This document shows positions 17,542-26,808 of a stretch of 64,000 bases of DNA, in pieces. The notes beneath the pieces were generated by a model. The model made no database searches. It was not told the origin of the DNA and saw nothing but the letters and a program-made list of their open reading frames with translations. This stretch comes from Phocoenobacter atlanticus (GTDB lineage Bacteria > Pseudomonadota > Gammaproteobacteria > Enterobacterales > Pasteurellaceae). The stretch lies in NCBI RefSeq assembly GCF_030764225.1, contig NZ_JASAXH010000008.1; one strand, given 5' to 3'. Each line of letters begins with the position of its first letter. Within the stretch, counting starts at the first letter, position 1. Position numbers and translations under genes: made by a program.

Positions 17542-18267
17542 GTGAAAGAGCAAGATAATTTTATTATTTATAATACCGAAGATGGTAAAGTTAATGTGGC
17601 TTTATATGCAAAAGATGGTGATATTTGGTTAAGCCAAAATCAGCTTGCAGAACTTTTTTCCACCTCTAAACAAAATATTGGGCAACATATAAATAATATA
17701 TTATTAGACAATGAGTTAGATAAAAAATCAGTAGTAAAGAATTACTTTACTACTGTTTGATAAAACAGATAAAGCGACACAAATGTTTTTTGCAGACACA
17801 CAAAATAAGCTATTGTTTGCTGTAACGAAAAAAACAGCAGCTGAGCTTATTGTTGAACGAGCTGATGCAACTAAACCTAATATGGAACTCACAACTTGGA
17901 AAGGCAGTATTGTACGTAAACAAGATATTTTTATTGCTAAAAACTATTTAACTGAGGATGAAATAGATTCACTTAATCGTTTAGTTGTTATCTTTTTAGA
18001 TAATGGCAGAATTAAGAATTAAGAGTTAAAAGTCATAAAGATATTACAATACAATTTTGGCAAGATAATGTTGATAAAATTTTGTTGTTCAATGATCGTC
18101 CATTATTATCAGGAAAAGGTTCTATATCCCATAAAAATATGGAAATTCGTATTCGACAAGTTTATGCAGATTTTGATAACCGTCGTAAACAATATGAAGC
18201 ACAACTAGCCGATGAAGATGATTTAAAAATCATTGAAAATGCTATTAAAAAAGTGAAAAATCGTTAA
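17542..18267 (+). pseudogene. Decayed RhuM-family gene
   Basis: Three fragments in different frames together resemble a RhuM protein. 17542-17760 (GTG start, GGAG site) is the N-terminal DNA-binding-like part with LSQNQLAELFSTSKQNIGQH. 17783-18022 is the middle part (KTAAELIVERADATKPNMEL). 18082-18267 is the C-terminal part. About 100 residues are missing between the first two. The last two are separated by an extra base near 18002-18004 and by a seven-base tandem duplication (AATTAAG twice, 18010-18023); removing both restores one frame. The intact paralogue lies directly downstream but is clearly diverged, so this is not a recent duplicate. Confidence 0.75.
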
Positions 18268-18294
18268 TTAAGGGCTAAAAAATTAGGAATAAAA

Positions 18295-19308
18295 ATGACA
18301 ACAACAGTAGCAAATAATTTCAATAACTTTCTACTTTACACGGCACCAAATGGTACAGTAAAAGTAGATGTTATTTTACAAGATGAAACCGTATGGCTAA
18401 CACAAAAAGCAATGGCAAATTTATTTAACGTTGATGTTCGTACTATCAATCATCACTTAAATAATATTTATAAATCCAGTGAGTTAGATGAAAAAGCAAC
18501 TATCCAATATTTTCGGATAGTTCAAAAAGAGGGTAATCGCCAAGTAACCAGAGATATTGCTCATTATAACCTAGACGCCATTATCTCAGTTGGTTATCGT
18601 GTAAATAGTGTGGAAGCAACTCAATTTCGTATTTGGGCAACAAAAACTCTTAAAGAATACTTACTTAAAGGTTTTGTAATCGATGATGAACGCCTAAAAC
18701 AAGGCGAACAGTTTGGTAAAGACTATTTTCGTGAATTGTTGGAACGAGTACGTTCTATTCGAGCCAGTGAACGCCGTATTTACCAACAAATTACCGATAT
18801 TTTTGCGGAATGTTGTATTGATTATAATCCTAAATCGACCACAACAAGACATTTTTACGCCACTGTACAAAATAAATTCCACTATGCGATTCACGGACAA
18901 ACCGCCGCTGAATTGATTTATAAGAAAGCAGATGCCAATAAAAAATTTATGGGCTTACAAACGTGGAAAAATGCCCCAGCAGGACGAATTTTAAAATCAG
19001 ATAGCGTGATTGCCAAAAATTATTTATCCCCTGATGAAATTAAGCGTTTAGAGCGTACTATTTCTGGTTTTTTTGACTATATAGAACGCATTATTGAAAC
19101 TCGTAATACCTTTACAATGAAAGCTTTTGCAGAAAGTGTAAATAAATTTCTTGATTTTAATGAATATAAAATTCTAGTGGATAATGGCAAAGTTTCAACG
19201 GAACAGGCGAGGCAGAAAGCCTTTACGGAGTATGATAAATTTAATAAAACACAACGCATAGTTTCTGATTTTGATCGCTTGTTGGAAAGGGTTGAAGAGA
19301 GTAAATAA
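18295..19308 (+). CDS. RhuM family protein (intact)
   Basis: A 337-residue protein with the full RhuM/virulence-protein layout: an N-terminal winged-helix-like region (VWLTQKAMANLFNVDVRTIN, about residues 30-49), SVGYRVNSVEATQFRIWATK near residue 100, and the HGQTAAELIYKKADANKKFM block near residue 205. RhuM proteins are named from a Salmonella pathogenicity island and are often carried in accessory islands; their biochemical role is unknown. It follows a degraded relative by 27 bases, suggesting an old tandem pair. Confidence 0.85.
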   Translation: MTTTVANNFNNFLLYTAPNGTVKVDVILQDETVWLTQKAMANLFNVDVRTINHHLNNIYKSSELDEKATIQYFRIVQKEGNRQVTRDIAHYNLDAIISVGYRVNSVEATQFRIWATKTLKEYLLKGFVIDDERLKQGEQFGKDYFRELLERVRSIRASERRIYQQITDIFAECCIDYNPKSTTTRHFYATVQNKFHYAIHGQTAAELIYKKADANKKFMGLQTWKNAPAGRILKSDSVIAKNYLSPDEIKRLERTISGFFDYIERIIETRNTFTMKAFAESVNKFLDFNEYKILVDNGKVSTEQARQKAFTEYDKFNKTQRIVSDFDRLLERVEESK

Positions 19309-19838
19309 CCATAGATTTGAGTAGTATCCATCAATAACCTGCCTTGTATTCGAGTTTGTAAACTAAAAGTTCAACTGTTCGGTTTTTTCGATGAAAATTA
19401 TTCACGCCTACACTACAAAACGAGTTTTAACTCTAGAGACGTTCAAGCTGTAAATAACTTTATATTTTATGTTGCTAATATACTATAATTTTTTATATAC
19501 AAGAGATATGACATATTAAACTCCCATAAATACACTTAAAAATCAGCACACTATAAAAAAACAAAAAGGTATGAATAATGAATTTTTAGTATGATCTTAC
19601 CCTGTGCTACTATCTTAAAATATATTTGTTTATCTTGACTAACCCTCTCTTAATCGTTACCATTTACGCAATTTTTTATTTGAGGAAACACATTTTGGAC
19701 AGTCATAGGGACTTTTCTAGTCAATATCATATCTCTTACCTAAACTAAATACACTTCGTCCAACTGCCTCAAGGCTTGCCGACGAGTGTCGGGTAAGTCT
19801 GTTCCATTCTATGTTCACTCCCCAACAAGGAGTATGAA
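19309..19838. other. Long intergenic region upstream of corA with a possible structured leader
   Basis: About 530 bases without a credible gene separate rhuM from corA. The distal 90 bases can fold: ACACTTCGTC (19751-19760) pairs with GACGAGTGT (19781-19789), allowing one bulged base, around an inner GCC-TCAA-GGC hairpin (19766-19775). This could be an untranslated leader or remnant of mobile DNA; no known riboswitch was recognised. The rest is AT-rich and I see no further genes. Confidence 0.4.
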
Positions 19839-20795
19839 ATGATTAAAGCTTTTGCATTAGAAAATAATAATTCTCGCTTAATTCGAGTAGATAATAATGA
19901 TCAACATAATTTAAATAATGCGATTTGGATTGACTTGGTTGATCCGAGTGATGAAGAGCGTAGTGTACTTGAGCAAGGATTGTCACAAACTCTTGCTGAA
20001 GAGCGAGAACTGGAAGACTTAGAGGCTTCTGCTCGTTTTTTTGAAGATGAAGATGGTTTACACTTGCACTCCTTTTTCTATTGTTTAGATGAAGAAGATT
20101 ATGCAGATATGGCAACCGTTGCATTTACGCTTCGTGATGGTCGTTTGTTTACTTTGCGTGAACGTGAATTACCTGCTTTTCGTTTATATCGAATGCGTAC
20201 TCGTACAGCAAAACTAACAGATGGTAATGCCTACGAGTTATTATTAGATCTTTTTGAAACTAAAATTGAGCAACTTGCTGATGTGATTGAAGATATTTAT
20301 GCTGATTTAGAAAAATTAAGCCGTGTCGTATTGGAAGGAACTCAAGGCGAAGATTTTGATGAGGCGTTATCTTCTCTAACAGAATTTGAAGATGCAAGCT
20401 CTAAAGTTCGTCTATGTTTAATGGATACACAACGAGCATTAAGTTTCTTGGTACGTAAAACCCGTTTACCTGAAAATCAATTAGAACAAGCTCGTGAAAT
20501 TTTACGAGATATTGAATCACTACAACCTCATAATGAATCACTTTTCCAAAAAGTAAACTTTTTAATGCAAGCTGCAATGGGTTTTATTAATATTGAACAG
20601 AACCGTATTATTAAACTCTTCTCTGTTGTGTCGGTAATGTTTTTACCGCCAACATTGGTTGCTTCTAACTATGGTATGAACTTTGCGAATATGCCTGAAC
20701 TTAGCTTTGCTTATGGCTACCCTTTAGCAATTGGTTTAATGGTGATGGCAGCGGTTGCTCCTTATTGGTATTTTAAACATAAAGGTTGGTTATAA
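19839..20795 (+). CDS. corA: CorA magnesium/cobalt transporter
   Basis: A 318-residue CorA channel with an acidic cytoplasmic N-terminal domain, a long helical stalk and two C-terminal membrane helices. The selectivity signature YGMNF is at about residues 279-283, followed by the periplasmic loop and a final helix ending in WYFKHKGWL. It forms homopentamers in the inner membrane and mediates Mg2+ uptake. The ATG follows CAAGGAG. No terminator was seen between it and comN. Confidence 0.95.
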   Translation: MIKAFALENNNSRLIRVDNNDQHNLNNAIWIDLVDPSDEERSVLEQGLSQTLAEERELEDLEASARFFEDEDGLHLHSFFYCLDEEDYADMATVAFTLRDGRLFTLRERELPAFRLYRMRTRTAKLTDGNAYELLLDLFETKIEQLADVIEDIYADLEKLSRVVLEGTQGEDFDEALSSLTEFEDASSKVRLCLMDTQRALSFLVRKTRLPENQLEQAREILRDIESLQPHNESLFQKVNFLMQAAMGFINIEQNRIIKLFSVVSVMFLPPTLVASNYGMNFANMPELSFAYGYPLAIGLMVMAAVAPYWYFKHKGWL

Positions 20796-20801
20796 TTTTA
20801 G

Positions 20802-20823
20802 TTTTGCGATCTTGATCGAGAAA
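20802..20823 (+). promoter_or_regulatory. CRP-S competence site upstream of comN
   Basis: The sequence TTTTGCGATC followed by TTGATCGAGAAA agrees closely with the CRP-S consensus (TGCGA half-site and a near-complete TCGCA half). The centre is at 20812.5. A possible -10 element TACTCT at 20840-20845 puts transcription start near 20852-20854, the spacing of a class II CRP promoter. It should make comNOPQ dependent on CRP and Sxy. Confidence 0.8.
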
Positions 20824-20855
20824 TTAATTTAATATCATTTACTCTTTTTCAAAAC

Positions 20856-20887
20856 ATCCTAGTATTGTGTCTTCATAGTACTAGGAT
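20856..20887 (+). promoter_or_regulatory. Hairpin at the comN 5' end covering the ribosome-binding site
   Basis: ATCCTAGTA (20856-20864) pairs perfectly with TACTAGGAT (20879-20887) across a 14-base loop and is followed by six T and then the comN ATG. The AGGA that would serve as Shine-Dalgarno lies inside the second arm. The structure could be an intrinsic terminator left from corA, an attenuator, or a translational switch. Confidence 0.6.
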
Positions 20888-20892
20888 TTTTT

Positions 20893-21432
20893 ATGCCCAA
20901 TATTTCGATTTTTAAAGCATTTACATTAATAGAAACCTTAATCACCCTTACTATTTTAGTGATAGCACTCTATTTTCTTTCTCCCTCTATTTTCAAATTA
21001 CAGGATAAAATGAAATTAGAGAGCGAATTAACACAATTAAAATCCTTTGTTTATCAAGTACAAACAAAAGCACGTTACCATAAAAAACGCTATTCCTTAT
21101 TAATCTCTCAAGACTTAAACCGCCAAAAATGGTGTGTAATTGCCATAAAGAAGAAAAGCAGAAGAAAAGTCAGATGTGATTGCCTTAATTTATCTAGTTG
21201 TGCAAAATTTAAAGAATATTTATTGTATAACAACAGCTACCCAGAAACTCAAATAAAAAGTTCTCTGCTTTATCCTAAAAGCTTTATCAATATCGATGGT
21301 GTAGCTGCGACATCAGAATCAAAATGCTTAAATATTGCCATTAATCAACAAAGTGAAATTTTACAATTTCATCAATATGGAGTAATCAATGTTATTGCGA
21401 AGAATAAAACAAGTCAATGTCGCTTTCGTTAA
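20893..21432 (+). CDS. comN: Competence pseudopilin ComN
   Basis: A 179-residue prepilin-like protein. The N-terminus has the type IV processing site KA followed by FTLIE (Glu at +5) and a long hydrophobic helix (about residues 9-32). Position and order (comN, comO, comP, comQ, recC) match the H. influenzae competence operon HI0938-HI0942. Minor pseudopilins of this group are needed for DNA uptake. The gene is preceded by a CRP-S promoter. Alanine instead of glycine precedes the cleavage point. Confidence 0.85.
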   Translation: MPNISIFKAFTLIETLITLTILVIALYFLSPSIFKLQDKMKLESELTQLKSFVYQVQTKARYHKKRYSLLISQDLNRQKWCVIAIKKKSRRKVRCDCLNLSSCAKFKEYLLYNNSYPETQIKSSLLYPKSFINIDGVAATSESKCLNIAINQQSEILQFHQYGVINVIAKNKTSQCRFR

Positions 21433-22090
21433 AACCATTCAAGCGGTCACATTAGTTGAGCTTTTAGCAAGTTTATCCCTTATGGTAATCTTAATTTTTG
21501 CTTTATCCAATTTCTATTCTGGTAGCTATAAAAATCAACATAAATTACAAACAACGCTCTCCTTACAGCAAAATGCTCAACAAATAATGCATTTTTTTAA
21601 ACAACATATTCAACACATTTACTATCAAGGTATTGATCGAGAAAACAGTAATTATTTTGCTTTTACGCATAATAAAAGTTCTGTAGCAATAAAGCCTCAA
21701 TGTTTAGTTTTTTTCTATGATATCAATAGTGATGGTTGTGTAGGTAATCGAAAAAAGAAAAGTGCTTGCTTTGTTAAAGGAAAAAATAATACCAGTGATG
21801 TCGCAAAAGAAGTATTTGGATTTAAAGTCGATCATCAAGAACTGTATATTTATCAAGATAGTTCTATTAGTAAATGCTCACTCATACAATGTAAACAACT
21901 ACTTGCTCAATGTGATCAAGGAAAATGGGGGAAATTAACACAATACAATAACTATAAAATCTCTCAACTCTCTTTTTCTTGGTTGAAAGAGCATAAAGTA
22001 ATGCAGGTTTTATTATCTTTAACTAAAAATAATCAAACTTATTCCACTCAATCTTATATTTATATTTTAAACAATGAAAAAATTATTTAA
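21389..22090 (+). CDS. comO: Competence pseudopilin ComO
   Basis: A 233-residue prepilin-like protein with processing site QA followed by VTLVE (Glu at +5) and a hydrophobic helix. It overlaps the end of comN by 44 bases and comP by 17. Its C-terminal domain is Cys-containing and otherwise unrecognised, resembling PilW/PpdB-type minor pilins. It is the second gene of the competence operon; an uptake-like sequence (AAGCGGT at 21441) lies near its start. Confidence 0.82.
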   Translation: MLLRRIKQVNVAFVKTIQAVTLVELLASLSLMVILIFALSNFYSGSYKNQHKLQTTLSLQQNAQQIMHFFKQHIQHIYYQGIDRENSNYFAFTHNKSSVAIKPQCLVFFYDINSDGCVGNRKKKSACFVKGKNNTSDVAKEVFGFKVDHQELYIYQDSSISKCSLIQCKQLLAQCDQGKWGKLTQYNNYKISQLSFSWLKEHKVMQVLLSLTKNNQTYSTQSYIYILNNEKII

Positions 22091-22730
22091 TGCCTCAGTC
22101 GGGCTAGTTTCGATTATTTTATTAATGGGTATTTTATCGGTAATTTTTTTAGCGAAAGATCGCTGGCTGAATACAGAAAAAATCACTCAATATTACTATT
22201 CTGATTATCTAACAAAAAAATTTCAATTAGTGGATTATCTTCATCAAGATAAAAATGCGTTATGTAATTTATATAAAAAAGAAAAAGTAGAAATTGAAAT
22301 AAGCGGTATGATTTATCAGCTTTTTTGCAAAAATATTAATATTTTCAAAATAGAACCCACTAAAAAGAAATATGTGCCTTTTAATGATATTCAGCAGTAC
22401 CTTGATATTGAGCATTATCAAGAGCAAATTATTCATATTCAATCTTTAAAAGATTTACCCAAGACCTCAAGTCGTCATCCAAGTGTTGTAATTGCAGATA
22501 ATGCAATTGATGAAAGTTTAAAAAAGAATTTTTACGGTATCATTATTACTGACTATCACTTTGATATTAAAGGTAAAAAATTCTATGGAAAATTATATTC
22601 TTCTTACGATAATGAGCGTGAAGAGCGTAACTTATCTTATAAAAAAAGTGTCATTAAATATTTAAAAAGTAAATATGGGGCTTGGTTTTATATCCCCAAC
22701 TCACAAAATTTATTAAACGGAAAAAAATAA
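22074..22730 (+). CDS. comP: Competence operon protein ComP
   Basis: A 218-residue protein with a short N-terminus, a hydrophobic helix (about residues 9-27) and a polar periplasmic domain. Position identifies it as the third gene of comNOPQ. Its possible processing site (NA followed by SVGLV) lacks the Glu at +5, as in tip-type minor pseudopilins such as GspK/PilX-like proteins; whether it is processed is uncertain. Its stop overlaps the comQ ATG (TAATG). Confidence 0.78.
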   Translation: MKKLFNASVGLVSIILLMGILSVIFLAKDRWLNTEKITQYYYSDYLTKKFQLVDYLHQDKNALCNLYKKEKVEIEISGMIYQLFCKNINIFKIEPTKKKYVPFNDIQQYLDIEHYQEQIIHIQSLKDLPKTSSRHPSVVIADNAIDESLKKNFYGIIITDYHFDIKGKKFYGKLYSSYDNEREERNLSYKKSVIKYLKSKYGAWFYIPNSQNLLNGKK

Positions 22731-23023
22731 TGCAACGTCAATTTAAAGCAGAAACTTTTATCAGCGTGATAGTTGCGATATTACTTTCCTCGATTATATT
22801 TTTAAGTTATAGCAAATGGCAAAAACACCAAAATAAAAAAGAAGTCTTAATTTATCAGCGTTTACAAGCAATGCAAATTGCAGAAAACCAACTTAGTTTA
22901 AAAATGGCTAAATTACCCTGCCAATCATCAATCAAACAAAATGAGATCACTTTTATAGTAAATTGTCGTCATAATGAAATTAAAGTGACTTTTCCTCTAG
23001 GAGAATTTTATTTAAAACCTTGA
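22730..23023 (+). CDS. comQ: Competence operon protein ComQ
   Basis: The ATG at 22730 overlaps the comP stop and gives a 97-residue protein that starts MQRQFKAETFISV, with a hydrophobic helix at about residues 10-26 and two Cys in the C-terminal part, typical of small PpdC-like pseudopilins. A start at 22682 would precede the basic N-terminus with unrelated residues and is rejected. It is the last pseudopilin gene before recC. Confidence 0.78.
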   Translation: MQRQFKAETFISVIVAILLSSIIFLSYSKWQKHQNKKEVLIYQRLQAMQIAENQLSLKMAKLPCQSSIKQNEITFIVNCRHNEIKVTFPLGEFYLKP

Positions 23024-23075
23024 AACTCGTTGCAAGTTAGAGGAAAATCTCTCTAAATTCAACAGAGAGAATACA

Positions 23076-26000
23076 ATGTTTACGGTATATTATGCTAACC
23101 AGCTAAAAACTCACAAAGAGCTACTGCTAAAATTACTGAAAGTACAGCCTAATAATGATCCTTTTCAAGCAGAAATCATTTTAGTACAAAGTGGTGGAAT
23201 GGCACAATGGTTGCAAATGGAAATTGCACAACAAGAGGGAATTGCTGCAAATTTTGAGTTTCCTTTTCCAACCAGTTTTTTATGGCAACAATACCGCACA
23301 TTATTACCAACACTCCCGAAAGAGAATATTTTTGCTCAAAAACTCACTGTATGGCAATTGATACAAATTATTCCTGACTTATTACACTATGAGGCGTTTA
23401 ATTCATTACGTCTTTACTTAGGAGAAATGCCTGAACAACAAAAGTATTATCAACTAGCGAAAGCAATTGCAGAATTATTTGATCAATACTTAGTTTATCG
23501 CCCTCATTGGCTAATTCACTGGGAAAATAATCAAAATGAATTAGTGTTAAAGGAGATTTATCAACAAAGTGGTCATTTAACAGAAAGTATTAAAGCTCAT
23601 ATTGAAACAGAAGTTCAATGGCAAAGTATGTTATGGAATGCTCTGGTTGAAAAATTAAAAAAAGAGAGTAATACAGAAATTTTTAATACGTCACATCGGG
23701 CTTATTTCCAACAACATTTTTTTGAAAAATTGGAAAATTTAAATCAATTAGAACAGCAAAAATTACCAAAACGAGTATTTATTTTTGGTATTTCGTCGTT
23801 ACCCCCTTCACAGTTAGTTACCTTAAAAAAATTAAGTGAATTCTGCGATATTCATCTTTTCTTTCTGAACCCAAGCCAGCATTATTGGGGTAATAGTTTA
23901 GAACAAAAAATGATCGATAAAATCACACTGTATAACGAAAAAATAACACAAGAAAATGATGATTATTCCCTTACTGCAAACCCATTACTGACCACTTGGG
24001 GAAAACAAGGGCGAGATTTTTTAAATACATTATTAGATTTTCAAGATAATGAAATCTCCGCCTATATTGAACCATTACAACATAAACAGCATTTACTGGC
24101 ACAAATACAACAGAGTATTTTAGAGTTAAGTAATGAATTTGACTTTAATACTGATGAAAATGATCACTCATTACAAATCCATTCTTGCCATAGTCCATTG
24201 CGTGAAGTTGAGGTATTGCACGATCAACTCCTTTATTTATTTGAACAAGATCCAACCCTTTGTCCAAAAGATATTCTGGTAATGTCACCAAACATCGATC
24301 TTTACGCACCTTATATTAGGGCAGTTTTTGAACGAAAAGATCCTTGTGCTATTCCTTATAGTGTTTCTGATCAACGCATTCAAGAAATTGATCCTATTAT
24401 TAATAGTTTTCTGAACTTGCTTTCAATGAGAGAAACAAAATTTAGTGCCGAACAAATTTTAGATCTATTAGATATTACCGCAATTCAGAAAAAGCATCAT
24501 TTTGTCCCCTCTCAAATTGAACAATTACGCAATTGGATTACTCAGGTTGGTATTCGAGCAGGTTTAAAATTAGAAAATCCACAATGGAAAAATTATAATT
24601 CGTGGGAAAATGGTCTCAATCGTTTATTACTAGGTTGTGCCTTAAAAGAAGAAAATGGGATTTGGGAAGAAACCATCGCATTTAATGAAAGTTATGGTTT
24701 GAATGCTGAACTAAGCGGTCACTTAAATGCATTTATTTGCAAAATTATGGATTGGGTTGATTTTATTCATCAATCGCATTCAATTCAACAATGGAAAATA
24801 AAACTGCTCCAATTGATTGATGATTTCTATTTAGAAGATGAAACCAATGCTTACAGTTTATTACAGTTACATAATGCCATAGATGAAATTGTCAAAAATA
24901 TAACTGAGGGGCAATTTGATCATAAAATTAATGATGAAATTATCATTAATCTACTTAATGAACAACTTGAAAATAATAAAAGTCATCTCAATTTCCTTGC
25001 TGGACGAGTCAATTTTGCGACTCTTTTACCAATGCGAGCAATTCCATTTAAAGTTGTTTGTTTGCTTGGAATGAATGAAAAAGATTTTCCTCGTCAATAT
25101 AATATAAACAGTTTTGATTTAATGCAGTATGCACCACAAAAAGGTGATCGAGCGAAACGGGATGACGATCGTTACCTATTTTTAGAAGCTTTACTTTCAG
25201 CTCAGGATATTTTTTATATTAGTTACGTTGGACAAAGTTTAACGAAAAATCAAACAGAGCTACCTTCTGTTTTGGTTTCTCAACTTTGTGATTATTTACC
25301 TAAAAATGGTGAAAAATCCTTTTTTGAGGAAAAGGTCATTCAACATTCAATGACGGCTTTTAGTCCAACTAATTTTATTCCAAATAGTCCTTATCAATCT
25401 TATGCAACAACGTGGTTAGAAACCCTTAACTCTCACCAATCTACTGGTGATTTCTTAACAAAACTTGAACATTATTCTGAAATTGACACTATTGAAATTG
25501 AAGATTTAATCCGTTTTATACAACATCCTATTAAGTTTTTCTTTAACAATCATTTAGGTATTTATTTTTCTCAAAAAGAAAAACCTCTGGAAGATTCTGA
25601 GCCTTTTTCTCTATCACCATTAGAAAAATATCAATTTTTAGATCAGTTGCTTATCAACGAACAAGATCAATTTAATGATTTTTTTGAAAAAGAACAATAT
25701 AAAGGGAAATTACCTGTTAATGCCTTTAAAGATGTCGCTCAACATAATTTAATTAATGAATTACAAACACTTTATAATGAAGTATATCCTTATACGAGAC
25801 AAGACACTCAATATTTAACCTTTAATTATCAAAGAGAAAACATCACGCTTTGTGGTAATTTAAATTATTATCCAGAGCATAATCAAGTTATTTTATACCG
25901 TGTAGGTAATTTACGAGATAAAGATATTATCCAATGCTGGCTCTATCATCTACTGTTACAAATTCACTATCCAACTATCTCTATTTCACTATATTTTAAA

Positions 26001-26342
26001 AATAAAGACCAAACAGTAGGAAAACTAACCTTTGAAACCGTAGAAAAAGAAAATGCGACTCTACTACTAGAACAATATATTAATGATTATTTAATCTCTT
26101 TTAATGAGCTACAATGGGGTATTTACCAAAACTTAGAGACTTTCTTTAAAAAACAACCAAAAGAAAATGATAATATTGATGACTTTATACAAGAACAGTT
26201 AGATCTTCTTATTCAAAAAGATCGAGAAAATATTTATTTACAACGAATTCTAAACCAAACAAGCGGTATCATTTGTCATAAAATTTGCAAAAAAACATTC
26301 GATTGGTTTGAATTAATGTGGGAAAAAAGAATTATCCAATAA
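23076..26342 (+). CDS. recC: Exodeoxyribonuclease V subunit gamma (RecC)
   Basis: A 1088-residue RecC protein, slightly shorter than the E. coli protein (about 1120). N-terminal MFTVYYANQLKTHKELL and LVQSGGMAQWLQMEIAQQ, VFIFGISSLPPSQL near residue 235 and the LLGMNEKDFPRQ block near residue 665 are typical. RecC recognises Chi and holds RecB and RecD in the RecBCD recombination/degradation nuclease. Its position directly after comNOPQ matches the H. influenzae order. An uptake-like sequence lies near its end (26259-26267). Confidence 0.95.
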   Translation: MFTVYYANQLKTHKELLLKLLKVQPNNDPFQAEIILVQSGGMAQWLQMEIAQQEGIAANFEFPFPTSFLWQQYRTLLPTLPKENIFAQKLTVWQLIQIIPDLLHYEAFNSLRLYLGEMPEQQKYYQLAKAIAELFDQYLVYRPHWLIHWENNQNELVLKEIYQQSGHLTESIKAHIETEVQWQSMLWNALVEKLKKESNTEIFNTSHRAYFQQHFFEKLENLNQLEQQKLPKRVFIFGISSLPPSQLVTLKKLSEFCDIHLFFLNPSQHYWGNSLEQKMIDKITLYNEKITQENDDYSLTANPLLTTWGKQGRDFLNTLLDFQDNEISAYIEPLQHKQHLLAQIQQSILELSNEFDFNTDENDHSLQIHSCHSPLREVEVLHDQLLYLFEQDPTLCPKDILVMSPNIDLYAPYIRAVFERKDPCAIPYSVSDQRIQEIDPIINSFLNLLSMRETKFSAEQILDLLDITAIQKKHHFVPSQIEQLRNWITQVGIRAGLKLENPQWKNYNSWENGLNRLLLGCALKEENGIWEETIAFNESYGLNAELSGHLNAFICKIMDWVDFIHQSHSIQQWKIKLLQLIDDFYLEDETNAYSLLQLHNAIDEIVKNITEGQFDHKINDEIIINLLNEQLENNKSHLNFLAGRVNFATLLPMRAIPFKVVCLLGMNEKDFPRQYNINSFDLMQYAPQKGDRAKRDDDRYLFLEALLSAQDIFYISYVGQSLTKNQTELPSVLVSQLCDYLPKNGEKSFFEEKVIQHSMTAFSPTNFIPNSPYQSYATTWLETLNSHQSTGDFLTKLEHYSEIDTIEIEDLIRFIQHPIKFFFNNHLGIYFSQKEKPLEDSEPFSLSPLEKYQFLDQLLINEQDQFNDFFEKEQYKGKLPVNAFKDVAQHNLINELQTLYNEVYPYTRQDTQYLTFNYQRENITLCGNLNYYPEHNQVILYRVGNLRDKDIIQCWLYHLLLQIHYPTISISLYFKNKDQTVGKLTFETVEKENATLLLEQYINDYLISFNELQWGIYQNLETFFKKQPKENDNIDDFIQEQLDLLIQKDRENIYLQRILNQTSGIICHKICKKTFDWFELMWEKRIIQ

Positions 26343-26354
26343 GGTAAAAATAAA

Positions 26355-26774
26355 ATGTCAATTTGGAAAAAAGAACCAAATATTGAAGAGCTTAATCAAC
26401 TTTGCAAAAATTGTGCGGTAGCTCATTTAGGAGTAACCTTCAATGATTTTGGTAATAACTGGTTAAGTGCTAAATTAACAGTAGATCATCGAACTCTACA
26501 ACCTTTTGGTTTACTACACGGGGGCATTTCAGCATTTATTGCCGAGACGCTTGGCTCTGCTGCTTCGTTATTATGTTGCTCAGCAAATCAAATTCCAGTA
26601 GGTAAAAAATTAACAATTGAGCACTTAAAACCAATAAAAAGTGGTTATGTTAATGCGGTTGCTCGTCCAGTCAAGTTAGATGAGAATCAGCATATTTGGG
26701 AAATATCACAATACAATGAACAAAAAGAATGTTGTGCTATATCACAGCTTGTTGTTAAAATTATTGAAAAATAA
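26355..26774 (+). CDS. Hotdog-fold acyl-CoA thioesterase (PaaI/YdiI type)
   Basis: A 139-residue thioesterase with the PaaI-type active-site segment LLHGGISAFIAETLGSAAS (catalytic Glu near residue 63). It is close in size and motif to YdiI/MenI (1,4-dihydroxy-2-naphthoyl-CoA thioesterase) and to H. influenzae HI1161. It follows recC by 12 bases and may be co-transcribed. Substrate cannot be decided from sequence. Confidence 0.85.
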   Translation: MSIWKKEPNIEELNQLCKNCAVAHLGVTFNDFGNNWLSAKLTVDHRTLQPFGLLHGGISAFIAETLGSAASLLCCSANQIPVGKKLTIEHLKPIKSGYVNAVARPVKLDENQHIWEISQYNEQKECCAISQLVVKIIEK

Positions 26775-26808
26775 TGCCATTATTAGTGGATAAAATAGGA
26801 ATAAGATA

